Assembly (NCBI GenBank): GCA_023422835.1
Contig: JAFAGI010000020.1
Location: 229,742 to 293,741, forward strand
Direction: 5' to 3'
Source: Bacteroidota bacterium
GTDB lineage: Bacteria > Bacteroidota > Bacteroidia > Chitinophagales > Chitinophagaceae
DNA: 64,000 nucleotides
The position numbers were made by a program, and so were the translations under genes. Shown in pieces: positions 25,817 through 34,218 of the stretch (position 1 is its first letter; the number at the start of each line of letters is the position of its first letter). The notes under the pieces are model-generated. The model saw only the letters and a list, made by a program, of their open reading frames with translations. It had not been told where the DNA came from and did not search any database.

Positions 25817-27955
25817 TTATTTTTTATTCAGTTTTAAAAGACTTGCATTAATTGCGACAACGATGGTGCTTACGCTCATCAGCACAGCGCCCATTGCCGG
25901 GCTAAGAACAAATTTTGGATACAAAATTCCTGCGGCTAAAGGAATTGCCACCACGTTGTAACCCACTGCCCAGATTAGGTTTTGAACCATTTTGTTATAC
26001 GTGCGTTTGCCAAAATCAATCATTTTTACCACATCGCGCGGGTCGCTGTTCACTAAAATAATATCGGCTGTTTCGGCTGCAACATCCGTTCCCGAACCAA
26101 CGGCAATACCCACATCTGCCTGTGCCAGTGCAGGCGCATCGTTTACGCCATCGCCCGTCATTGCCACTATTTCGCCTTTTGCCTGAAACTCTTTTACTTT
26201 TTCCTGTTTGTTATGCGGCAATACATTTGCTAAAAAACCGTCCATACCTAATTGATTACTAACGGTCGCAGCAATTTTTTCATTATCGCCGGTAAGCAAA
26301 AATGATTTTATGCCCATTTCTTTTAACTGATTGATTGCTTCCTGAGATCCGTTGCGAACAGTATCGGCTAATGTGATTATACCTGCAAGCTGGCTATCAA
26401 TCAACACGAAGTTTACCGTTTGTGCATCCTGGTTAATTTCTTTTGGAATTTCAGGAAGCGGCTGATTGTTTTGGGTGAAATAATTGGGGCCCGCAGCAAT
26501 GATGTTTTTGCCATTTACGGTACCTGCAACGCCAACGCCCTGCATATATGTAAAGTTTTCTGACTTCCAGAGCGGCAGGTTTTTTTCTTTGAGTGTTTTT
26601 AAAACTCCTTTTGCAATATGGTGTTCAGAGTTTTGCTGCAACGCAGCGGCATACTGCAATATTTCGTCTGCGGAATAATTTTTCACAGGAATAATTTTCT
26701 CTACTGCGTGCGAACCTTCGGTAAGTGTGCCGGTTTTATCAAAAATAATGGTAGATAATCTTCTGGTGGTTTCAAATGCGGTGCGGTTGCGGATGAGCAA
26801 ACCATTCGTTGCTGAAAGCGTGGTGGAAATTGCCACTACCAAAGGAATTGCAACGCCCAATGCGTGCGGGCAGGCCGTAACCATAACCGTAACCATTCTT
26901 TCCAACGCAAAAGATAAATCACCGCCCGGAAAATACCAATAAACGAAAGTGCCTAAGCCAACTGCAATGGCAGTATAAGTTAGCCACTTGGCTACTTTAT
27001 CCGCAAGGTTTTGCGTATTGGATTTGGCTGCCTGCGCGTCTGCTACCAAGTTGATTACCTTATTGAGGTAACTGTCTTTTCCCACGCCTGTTGCCTTTAC
27101 CCTCAACGCGCCATCGCCATTGATAGCGCCTGCAATTACTTTAGCGTTCACTTCTTTTTTTACGGGCACGCTTTCGCCGGTAAGCATACTTTCGTTTACG
27201 GAAGAAGTGCCTTCAATCACCAATCCATCGGCAGGAATTTTTTCTCCCGGTTTAATGATCACCACATCTTCATTTTTCAAATCGTCTAAGCCGATTTTTG
27301 TTATTTCGCCGTTGCGTTCCACATTTACTTCATTAGGCAGTAATTCTATTAATGATTGCAAGGCTCTGGAGGCTGCCATTTGCGAGCGCATTTCCAACCA
27401 GTGACCCAGCAGCATAATGACGATCAGGGTTGCCAGTTCCCAAAAAAAATCCATGCCCGGCAGCCCGAAAACAACTGCTGCACTGTACACATAGGCAACG
27501 GTGATTGCTAAGGCAACGAGCGTCATCATTCCTATGGCATTGGCTTTTATTTCTCCAATCATTCCTTTCAGGAAAGGCATGCCGCCATAGATATAAATGA
27601 ATGTGCCTAAAGCCAGCAACACATATTTGTCGCCCCGAAAGGTGAAGCTAAAGCCAAGCCACCGTTGCACCATGTGCGACAATGCCAGTATGGGCACGGT
27701 AACGATGAGGCTTATCCAAAACCTTTTCAGGAAGTCGTGGGTGTGGTGGCCTTCGTGCTTGTTGTAGCCTGCATCGCCGTGGGCAGCATGTTCTGCGGCT
27801 TGCCCTTTGTGTGCTTCGTTGTGGCGATTGTGACGGTTGTGGGCGGCGGCATGTTTCGCGCCGCCTATTGATACTAAATCCATTCCGCAAAGCGGGCATT
27901 TGCCGGGTTCGTCTTTGAGCACCTGCGAGTGCATGGGGCAAGTATATTTTTGCAT
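25817..27955 (-). CDS. copB: P1B-type Cu/Ag-exporting ATPase, CPH (CopB) class
   Basis: Inner-membrane heavy-metal pump. From the ATG at 27955 the protein is 712 residues: heavy-metal-binding module YTCPMHSQV...CPLCGM (2-25), a His-rich cytoplasmic segment (35-73) in place of a classical CXXC HMA domain, eight membrane helices, the actuator TGES (259-262), the transmembrane metal site Cys-Pro-His (362-364), the phosphorylation motif DKTGTLT (406-412) and the C-terminal GDGVNDAPAL hinge. CPH instead of CPC defines the CopB subclass, reported to move Cu and Ag. An upstream TTG at 27961 is possible. It sits 12 nt behind the GDCCVxC gene. Confidence 0.94.
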   Translation of the reverse strand: MQKYTCPMHSQVLKDEPGKCPLCGMDLVSIGGAKHAAAHNRHNRHNEAHKGQAAEHAAHGDAGYNKHEGHHTHDFLKRFWISLIVTVPILALSHMVQRWLGFSFTFRGDKYVLLALGTFIYIYGGMPFLKGMIGEIKANAIGMMTLVALAITVAYVYSAAVVFGLPGMDFFWELATLIVIMLLGHWLEMRSQMAASRALQSLIELLPNEVNVERNGEITKIGLDDLKNEDVVIIKPGEKIPADGLVIEGTSSVNESMLTGESVPVKKEVNAKVIAGAINGDGALRVKATGVGKDSYLNKVINLVADAQAAKSNTQNLADKVAKWLTYTAIAVGLGTFVYWYFPGGDLSFALERMVTVMVTACPHALGVAIPLVVAISTTLSATNGLLIRNRTAFETTRRLSTIIFDKTGTLTEGSHAVEKIIPVKNYSADEILQYAAALQQNSEHHIAKGVLKTLKEKNLPLWKSENFTYMQGVGVAGTVNGKNIIAAGPNYFTQNNQPLPEIPKEINQDAQTVNFVLIDSQLAGIITLADTVRNGSQEAINQLKEMGIKSFLLTGDNEKIAATVSNQLGMDGFLANVLPHNKQEKVKEFQAKGEIVAMTGDGVNDAPALAQADVGIAVGSGTDVAAETADIILVNSDPRDVVKMIDFGKRTYNKMVQNLIWAVGYNVVAIPLAAGILYPKFVLSPAMGAVLMSVSTIVVAINASLLKLNKK

Positions 27956-27967
27956 AATCAATTGTTT

Positions 27968-28177
27968 TTAATTGCAACAGGAATTGCCGGATTGCATGGG
28001 CGGGCATTTGACCGTGCCATAACTGCAAAATACACAACAATCGCCTTGTTTGGGTTTTAATATTGCTTTACAATTTTCACATTCATAAAAATATTTACAG
28101 GCATCTGCCGGCGTGGTTTCCTGCCTGGAAAAACCGCAATGCGGACAGGTTATTTTTGATACTGTTATTATTTCCAT
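27968..28177 (-). CDS. GDCCVxC-domain small cysteine-rich protein
   Basis: A 69-residue protein from the ATG at 28177 (MEIITVSKITCPHCGF). It has a CPHC pair, a second CxxC (YECENC), and then GDCCVFCSYGTVKCPP, the signature of the GDCCVxC family, some members of which are selenoproteins. Here all positions are Cys, and no in-frame TGA is present. It ends in SCCN. A soluble thiol protein that binds or buffers metal, or takes part in redox, is plausible. The function is not known to me. It lies between the DUF305 gene and the Cu-ATPase on the same strand. Confidence 0.8.
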   Translation of the reverse strand: MEIITVSKITCPHCGFSRQETTPADACKYFYECENCKAILKPKQGDCCVFCSYGTVKCPPMQSGNSCCN

Positions 28178-28247
28178 TTGCAAATTGTTTACAGCAACTT
28201 TTTCGGTGAATAAAAACATTTCAGAAAATTAAAAATTCGTTTCTACA

Positions 28248-28787
28248 TTATTTATTTTCTAATTCATTGATCTTTGCTTTCATAAACTCAATCTCTTTGT
28301 TCTGTGCATCAATAATGTCCTCTGCTAATTTTTGCACTTCAGGGTCTTTTAGTTCGCTTTTTTCTACCATTAATATAGCTCCTGCGTGGTGCGGTATCAT
28401 TGATTTAAGGAATTGTTTATCTCCAATGGCAGCCTGATTTCTTATCAACAAAAAAAATGTGAGTAGCAAAGCCGCTCCTAAACCAATAAGAATGGTGTTC
28501 ATCTTTTTGTTAGGATACATTTTGCCCATCAATAACAATTCAATGATCAGCATTGGCGCACTCATCAAACCTGCCATATAGAATTGATTAAAGTTGGGAA
28601 TTACATTGACGAACCTGTCAACCATTGCATACATTAAAATGTACATTGCAATGAAAGAGGCAATCATCATCCAAAGCAATTTTTTGTAGTGGTTTTTATG
28701 GTCCATAGACATATCGTGAGATTTTATCCGAGACTGCGTATTGTGCCCTGAGGGGGCATTGTGGCTTTTATGCGTTGAATGTTCCAT
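28248..28787 (-). CDS. DUF305 membrane protein
   Basis: A 179-residue protein. The N-terminus is His/Ser/Met-rich (HSTHKSHNAPSGHN, then HDMSMDHKNHYKK), followed by three membrane helices (about 37-58, 68-86 and 96-114) and a C-terminal DUF305 segment with the family's MIPHHAGAILM block near 130. DUF305 proteins are ferritin-like helical bundles often found in copper and silver resistance loci. The His-rich tail is a likely metal ligand. The gene lies 10 nt behind the haem-binding protein gene. Confidence 0.88.
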   Translation of the reverse strand: MEHSTHKSHNAPSGHNTQSRIKSHDMSMDHKNHYKKLLWMMIASFIAMYILMYAMVDRFVNVIPNFNQFYMAGLMSAPMLIIELLLMGKMYPNKKMNTILIGLGAALLLTFFLLIRNQAAIGDKQFLKSMIPHHAGAILMVEKSELKDPEVQKLAEDIIDAQNKEIEFMKAKINELENK

Positions 28788-28797
28788 TTTTATTTAT

Positions 28798-29241
28798 TTA
28801 GTTTTTATTTATTTTTGATTGAAAGAAACTGATTAAAGTGTTTTTATCTTCTTCACTAAGGCGGGCATCTTTATGCAAAATAAGATAAGATTTCAAAGGC
28901 ATTTCATCCTTTTCTATTTGTTCTGTTATGCTTCTGAATTTTGAATTGCGTCTTCTTGGACTTAAAGCCGCTAATTCATCAAAATTCAATTCCGCTTTTC
29001 CGGCTCTGATGTGTTTTGCCATCAGCCAGCCAACAGGCTGGATATTGGTGTACCACGGATAACGCGTATGATTGCTGTGGCAATCAAAACAGGAAGTAAC
29101 CAACAGCTTTTTTACATTTTCGTTTACCTGAAAAGTATCCATAAATGCCTGTGGAACAGCCTGCACGCTCGTGTTTCGTGCAGGCCGGATAAACTGAATG
29201 GCGGCTAGTAAAATAATCAACAGGATTATTAATTTGTTCAT
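28798..29241 (-). CDS. Haem-binding domain (Haem_bd) periplasmic protein
   Basis: A 147-residue protein with an N-terminal signal anchor (3-19). A single c-type haem motif CFDCH (SCFDCHSNHTRYPWY near 51-65) and a conserved downstream Met (KDEMPLKSYLI) as a likely axial ligand match the Haem_bd family. It is probably attached to the periplasmic face and carries electrons. Members recur in Bacteroidetes metal clusters. Gap of 54 nt to the aldolase gene upstream. Confidence 0.85.
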   Translation of the reverse strand: MNKLIILLIILLAAIQFIRPARNTSVQAVPQAFMDTFQVNENVKKLLVTSCFDCHSNHTRYPWYTNIQPVGWLMAKHIRAGKAELNFDELAALSPRRRNSKFRSITEQIEKDEMPLKSYLILHKDARLSEEDKNTLISFFQSKINKN

Positions 29242-29295
29242 GCTTCAATACAGTTTTTGTACGGCTGGCGGCCTAATAAGATTTTTTTGATCTGA

Positions 29296-30354
29296 TTATG
29301 CAATTGTTATTTCATTATCCAGATACACATTTTGAATGGATTGCAGCATTTCCACGCCTTGCTGGAAAGGGCGCTGAAAAGCCTTTCTGCCAAGAATAAG
29401 ACCCATGCCGCCCGCGCGCTTGTTTACTACTGCGGTGATAACGGCTTCCTGCAGGTCGCTGTCGCCGAGGCTTTCACCGCCGCTGTTGATCAAGCCGATT
29501 CTTCCACTGTAACAGTTCAGCACCTGGTAGCGCGTGAGATCAATGGGATGATGGGTGGTAAGTTTTTCATACACCAGCTTGCTCGTTTTTCCGTGTTTGG
29601 TAGCCAGGTAGCCGCCGTTGTTGGTTGGCAATTTCTGTTTAATAATATCCGCCTGAATGGTTACCCCTAAATGATTTGCCTGCCCGGTAAAGTCGGCAGA
29701 AGTGTGATAATCTATACTATTTACTTTAAAATTATTATTCCGTGTGTAGCACCACAAAATGGTAACCATACCCAGTTCATGCGCCAGCTCAAAAGCTTCC
29801 GCTATTTCTTTCAATTGCCTGCGGCTTTCCTCGCTTCCCCAGTAAATGGTGGCGCCGACAGCCACAGCGCCCATGTTCCACGCATTTTTAATGGTGCCGA
29901 AAAGCGTTTGGTCGTAAGTGTTTGGATAGCTTAAAAATTCGTTGTGATTAATTTTTACGATGAAAGGAATTTTATGTGCATACTTGCGGCTCATGATGCC
30001 AAGGACGCCAAACGTAGAAGCCACGCCATTGCAGCCGCCTTCTATTGCCAGCCGGATGATGTTTTCCGGGTCGAAATAAATGGGATTAGGCGCAAAGGCA
30101 GACCCGGCGCTATGCTCAATGCCCTGATCTACGGGAAAAATGCTGCAATAACCTGTGCCGCCTAAACGTCCGTGATTTAATAATGCCTGGAAGTTGCGCA
30201 AAACCTGATTATTGCGGTTGCTGTTTATCCAGATGTCTTCAATAATATGCGGAGAAGGCAGATGAATATCTTTTTTATCAATGGCAGTCCAGGTATGCTC
30301 TAAAAGATAAGCAGCCTTATCGCCCAAAATATCTTTTGTGTTTTTATTTTCCAT
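29296..30354 (-). CDS. fbaB: Class I fructose-bisphosphate aldolase (FbaB/DhnA type)
   Basis: Splits or forms fructose 1,6-bisphosphate by a Schiff base and needs no metal. The 352 residues align throughout with E. coli FbaB. ADIIKQK gives Lys239 as the Schiff-base lysine, and [17 protein letters not shown] and the [17 protein letters not shown] block are all present. Its place inside a copper/silver island is unexpected: class II aldolases use a metal that excess copper could displace, so a metal-free enzyme would keep glycolysis running. That rationale is inference. Confidence 0.93.
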   Translation of the reverse strand: MENKNTKDILGDKAAYLLEHTWTAIDKKDIHLPSPHIIEDIWINSNRNNQVLRNFQALLNHGRLGGTGYCSIFPVDQGIEHSAGSAFAPNPIYFDPENIIRLAIEGGCNGVASTFGVLGIMSRKYAHKIPFIVKINHNEFLSYPNTYDQTLFGTIKNAWNMGAVAVGATIYWGSEESRRQLKEIAEAFELAHELGMVTILWCYTRNNNFKVNSIDYHTSADFTGQANHLGVTIQADIIKQKLPTNNGGYLATKHGKTSKLVYEKLTTHHPIDLTRYQVLNCYSGRIGLINSGGESLGDSDLQEAVITAVVNKRAGGMGLILGRKAFQRPFQQGVEMLQSIQNVYLDNEITIA

Positions 30355-30480
30355 AGTAAAGATTTGTTGTTTTTTGAGATATTATTTTTTTTAAAAAGAG
30401 TAGTTGTTTAATAAAAACCCGTTGTTCTTGATTCATTTCGCACAAATACTATGCGGCAAAAATTTTTTGAGATGTTTTCA

Positions 30481-31701
30481 TCACATATTGCTCATATCAT
30501 GCCCGGCCATGGGGTCGGCGCCGGTTTTAAAAATGTATTCGCTGTTTAAAAGATATGCTCCGCTTATCACTACAATGTCGCCTTCATTTAATCCGGAGAC
30601 AATTTCGATGCGGCTGCCGACTTCCATACCGGTTTTTACCATGCGGCTTTTGTAGGTTTTGTCGCCGGCCTGAACCCAAACGGTAGCGTTTGCACCGTCG
30701 CGAATCACAGCGTCTATTGGTAAAGACAGGGCATTGGTTTGTGTATTTTCCAGAAAAACATACACCGGCATGCCAGGTTTTAAAGCGTTGCCGGGATTAG
30801 GAATAGACACACGCAAAAGATTTATTCTTGTATCGGCGCTAATTTCAGGGTTTACAAAGGCGATATTTCCTTTTATAATTTTGCCGCCTAAATCAGGAAT
30901 TTGCACGCTGGCTACTGTGCCGGCGCTGACATCCGGCATTCGCGCGCTGTAGGCCTGTGCCTCCGCCCAAAGTGTGGAAAGATTTGCAAGATTTACCACG
31001 GCGCCGCCTTCCATCACATAATCTCCTTCGCGAATATTAAGTGTAGTAATGTAGCCCGATGCAGGGCTGTAAAAAGTGGTGAGTGGCGATGCCTTGCGAT
31101 TTTTAATCATTGTCTCTATCTGGGCTTCCGTCATTCCCCACAGCAACAATTTGTTTTTCGCGCTTTCCAGCAGTTGGTCAAAATCAATGACGGTTTCCCC
31201 GATAAAAGTATTTTTCCTGTCGAGCGCCAGCAGATATTCCTGCTTGGCATTGTTCAGCTCTTCACTGTAAATTTCAAACAGCGGCGCGCCTTTACTTACA
31301 AAATCGCCTGTGTTTTTGTAATAAAGTTTTTCTATTCTGCCGGCCACCCTTGAGCTTACGGTTTCGAGTTTTGTCTGATCAAAATTTAAAATTCCCGTCA
31401 ACACAATCCTGTTGCCAATGCTGCCGTTGCGGATGGTGTCGGTTTGAATATTTGCAAGTTGTATCTGCTGTTCGTTGAGCTGCAAAGCGTTTGGATCGGC
31501 ATTTTTCTTTTTTTCTGCCGGCACTAAATCCATGTGGCAGATTGGGCATTTTCCGGGCTTGTCTGCCACTACCTGCGGGTGCATGGAGCATGTGTAATAA
31601 ATGTCGTGCGCGGCGTGTTCGTTTTCCTGTTCTGCATTTTTTGCATTCTTGCAGGAAAACAAAAAAAACAGCATGGCGGTAAAAAGAAGTATTTTTTGCA
31701 T
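30481..31701 (-). CDS. cusB: CusB-type RND adaptor lipoprotein (first)
   Basis: Periplasmic membrane-fusion protein linking an RND pump to its outer-membrane channel. 406 residues: lipoprotein signal (lipobox LFSC, Cys17), heavy-metal-binding module YYTCSMHPQV...CPICHM (about 35-59), barrel-sandwich/lipoyl halves around IVLTGILNFDQTK and SRVAGRIEKLYY, a helical hairpin, and the beta-barrel and membrane-proximal domains. The C-terminus is Met/His-rich (DPMAGHDMSNM), typical of copper and silver adaptors. It lies 6 nt behind the second adaptor gene. Confidence 0.92.
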   Translation of the reverse strand: MQKILLFTAMLFFLFSCKNAKNAEQENEHAAHDIYYTCSMHPQVVADKPGKCPICHMDLVPAEKKKNADPNALQLNEQQIQLANIQTDTIRNGSIGNRIVLTGILNFDQTKLETVSSRVAGRIEKLYYKNTGDFVSKGAPLFEIYSEELNNAKQEYLLALDRKNTFIGETVIDFDQLLESAKNKLLLWGMTEAQIETMIKNRKASPLTTFYSPASGYITTLNIREGDYVMEGGAVVNLANLSTLWAEAQAYSARMPDVSAGTVASVQIPDLGGKIIKGNIAFVNPEISADTRINLLRVSIPNPGNALKPGMPVYVFLENTQTNALSLPIDAVIRDGANATVWVQAGDKTYKSRMVKTGMEVGSRIEIVSGLNEGDIVVISGAYLLNSEYIFKTGADPMAGHDMSNM

Positions 31702-31707
31702 AATGAT

Positions 31708-32961
31708 TTAATTTATTTTGATAAAGCTTTCGCTGTCGGTGAGGTACTGTGCATTTACCGCTACCGAATCGGTGTATTCCAGCCCGCCGGTGATTTGAAT
31801 CTGATTGTTTATTTCAGCGCCTGTATTTACTTTTTGCGGCGCAAAGCCATTCTTTATTTTTTTGAAAACTACTTTGTTCATTCCAAGCGATATTACTGCT
31901 TCACGCGGCAACCAGGCTGCCTGCATTCTATTCCCTGTAATCACCGCTCTTACCTGGCTTCCGATGGGGATTTTTAGCTTTGCATTATCAAAATACACTC
32001 TGGCGGTGAGCGTTCTGCTGCTTTCGCGGTAAAAAGGTTCTATAAAATCAATCTCTCCGCTGAAACTTTTGTCTGGCGAAGTTTCCGAAACGATTTTTAC
32101 AGGCTGTCCTTTTTTTATCATTGCTGCCTCTCCGGCGAAAATATTCAGCAATGCCCATGTTTTGCCTAAGTTGTACACATTGAAAATGCTTTGTCCTTTT
32201 TCCACGTACATTCCTTCTTTGATGGATAGTTGCTGCGTAAGAGGCACGGCAGCCATGCCGGTGGCGGCAGCGGAAGTGTTGTTCATGCCGGAACTGCTTC
32301 CTGCATCGTAGAGATGCCCGCTGTAATTGCTGAACACGCTCACGGTGTAATCAGCTTTACCGGTGTTTTCGATTTTTTGCAATTGTTGTGCGCTCATGCC
32401 AAGCAGGCGTAGTTTTTGCCGTGCGGCATCAATCATCGTTTTGTTGGAGGCATCGTTTTTCAGCAGAAAAAGAAGATTTTGCTGCGCCGTTAGCAGTTCG
32501 GGACTGTAAATATCGAGTATTCTTTGCCCTTTGCTTATTTTTTGATAACGGTAGCGCACATACAATTTTTCTATTCTTCCTGCAACCCTTGAGGAAATGC
32601 TGCCTATCTGCCGGGTATCGTAGGCAACGGTACCCAGCGCTTCTATTTCCATCGGTTGTCCCGATTGTTTCAATGTAGTAATGGGTATGGAGGAAATTAC
32701 AAATTCGTTTGTGGGCTTCAATAAAGATTCTAAATCAATGCTGTCTGCTCTTTTTCCTTCGGTTTCTTTTTTTACCAGGTCCATGCCGCAGATAGGGCAA
32801 CTCCCGGGTTTGTTGCGCACAATTTGCGGGTGCATGGGGCAGGTATAGACTTCTTCTGCGGCTTCATGGCCGGCATGCGCATTTGATTGATCTCTGCAGC
32901 TTATCAGTAAAATGATGAGCAGCAACGAAGCGGCTACAATGCTTACATTCTTCATTTTCAT
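31708..32961 (-). CDS. cusB: CusB-type RND adaptor lipoprotein (second)
   Basis: 417 residues with lipobox LISC (Cys22), a short His patch (HAGHEAAEE), the heavy-metal-binding module YTCPMHPQI...CPICGM (about 39-62), and the same adaptor fold as its neighbour (SSRVAGRIEKLYVRY is nearly identical to the matching stretch there). A Ser/Gly/Met linker (SSSGMNNTSAAATGMAA) near 218-234 is an insertion. Its ATG overlaps the TolC stop by four bases (ATGA), so translation is coupled. Two adaptors per pump suggest a mixed adaptor ring or a duplication that has diverged. Confidence 0.92.
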   Translation of the reverse strand: MKMKNVSIVAASLLLIILLISCRDQSNAHAGHEAAEEVYTCPMHPQIVRNKPGSCPICGMDLVKKETEGKRADSIDLESLLKPTNEFVISSIPITTLKQSGQPMEIEALGTVAYDTRQIGSISSRVAGRIEKLYVRYRYQKISKGQRILDIYSPELLTAQQNLLFLLKNDASNKTMIDAARQKLRLLGMSAQQLQKIENTGKADYTVSVFSNYSGHLYDAGSSSGMNNTSAAATGMAAVPLTQQLSIKEGMYVEKGQSIFNVYNLGKTWALLNIFAGEAAMIKKGQPVKIVSETSPDKSFSGEIDFIEPFYRESSRTLTARVYFDNAKLKIPIGSQVRAVITGNRMQAAWLPREAVISLGMNKVVFKKIKNGFAPQKVNTGAEINNQIQITGGLEYTDSVAVNAQYLTDSESFIKIN

Positions 32962-34205
32962 TTTTTTTCTATTAATCTGTCGAGCGTTACCTGTGTTTGC
33001 AGCGCTTTTTCTAAAATGTCAAGATATTCTAACTGTGTCATGTTGAGCTTTTCCCAGGCATCGTACAGCATAAACAGTTCTTCTGTGTTTTGTTCATAGC
33101 CCAGTTGCATGGTTTTATAGTTGTTTCTTAATGCAGGGATGATATTTTGCTCATAAAGCGCCAGTTGTTTTTTGTTTACATCCAGTTCATTGCGCATGCC
33201 ATAAGCCATGCCGCTGTATTCGTTTACCATCATTTCTTTTTGCGACCGCAGCGCTTCTGCCTGCCAGCGAAGGCTTTCGATGTTGGCTTTATTCATTCTG
33301 GAAGCCCAGCTTACGATGGGTATTTTCATCATTACCATGGCAGAATATTGCATGGGTTGGCCGCCGAAGCCTACCATGTGCTCGAACTTTCCGCCGAACT
33401 GTGGTTTCAGGCTTTGCCTCTCGCTTTCCTGCTGCAGATAGCGCAGGTTTATTTGCCGGTCTAAGGCTTTTAAGTCGCTGCGGTTTTGATAGAAAAGGGT
33501 GCTGTCGAACACCATCTGCGAATAATCGTTCAGGCGGTAGTTGGTATCTACTTCAAAAAAATCCAGCGGGTTTCTGTTCATCAGTGCGTTCAGGCGGATG
33601 CGTTTTTCGCGGATGTCGTTTTCATACATCAGTTCCATATTCAGTGCGCTGCCGAGCGCGGCTTTGGCCTTGTAATAAGCGCCGATTTTTTCAAGGCCGT
33701 TTTTGTAACGTATTTCCGCATTTTTTATCATAAAGTCCAGCAGCTTTTGACTTTCTTCTACTACGGAAAGCCGCTTTCTTAAAACGATCCATTGGTAATA
33801 CAACTGTTTGGCATCCTGCCGCAGTTCGTTTACATTGGCATTGAGATTTTCTTTTTCAACGGACGACATGGCGCGCATGTATGCCTCATCGGCATCCAAC
33901 TTTTTCTTATTGGGGATCATCTGTTCAACCGAAATAGCGATTGAGCCCATGCCGTTCACATCGCCCATTTTGCGCCACATGGCAGGATTGTAGGGCGTCA
34001 TGAACGGCCCTGCGCCGATTTCGGGCGGCATCCAGCTTCTTGCGCCTTTCGCGGCCTCGTCCATAGAGCGGATTTCGTTGGTATACATTTTTACCACCGG
34101 GTGGTTTGCACTAACCGAATCCAGCACTTCATTGAGCGATAGCGTTTGCGCCTGGACAGAGATTTGCGACAGCAGAACAATTCCTATAATTGCGATTTTT
34201 TTCAT
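32958..34205 (-). CDS. cusC: TolC-family outer-membrane efflux protein
   Basis: Outer-membrane channel partner of the RND pump. 415 residues: signal peptide ending VQAQT, then long alpha-helical hairpin repeats typical of the OEP family (QLYYQWIVLRKRLSVVEESQ in one half and related helices in the second). No lipobox is present, unlike E. coli CusC. Early Met/Pro-rich residues (RSWMPPEIGAGPFM) may contribute to metal contact. It lies 13 nt behind the C-terminal pump ORF and overlaps the next adaptor gene by four bases. Confidence 0.9.
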   Translation of the reverse strand: MKKIAIIGIVLLSQISVQAQTLSLNEVLDSVSANHPVVKMYTNEIRSMDEAAKGARSWMPPEIGAGPFMTPYNPAMWRKMGDVNGMGSIAISVEQMIPNKKKLDADEAYMRAMSSVEKENLNANVNELRQDAKQLYYQWIVLRKRLSVVEESQKLLDFMIKNAEIRYKNGLEKIGAYYKAKAALGSALNMELMYENDIREKRIRLNALMNRNPLDFFEVDTNYRLNDYSQMVFDSTLFYQNRSDLKALDRQINLRYLQQESERQSLKPQFGGKFEHMVGFGGQPMQYSAMVMMKIPIVSWASRMNKANIESLRWQAEALRSQKEMMVNEYSGMAYGMRNELDVNKKQLALYEQNIIPALRNNYKTMQLGYEQNTEELFMLYDAWEKLNMTQLEYLDILEKALQTQVTLDRLIEKK

Positions 34206-34218
34206 TCGTTATCTATTT

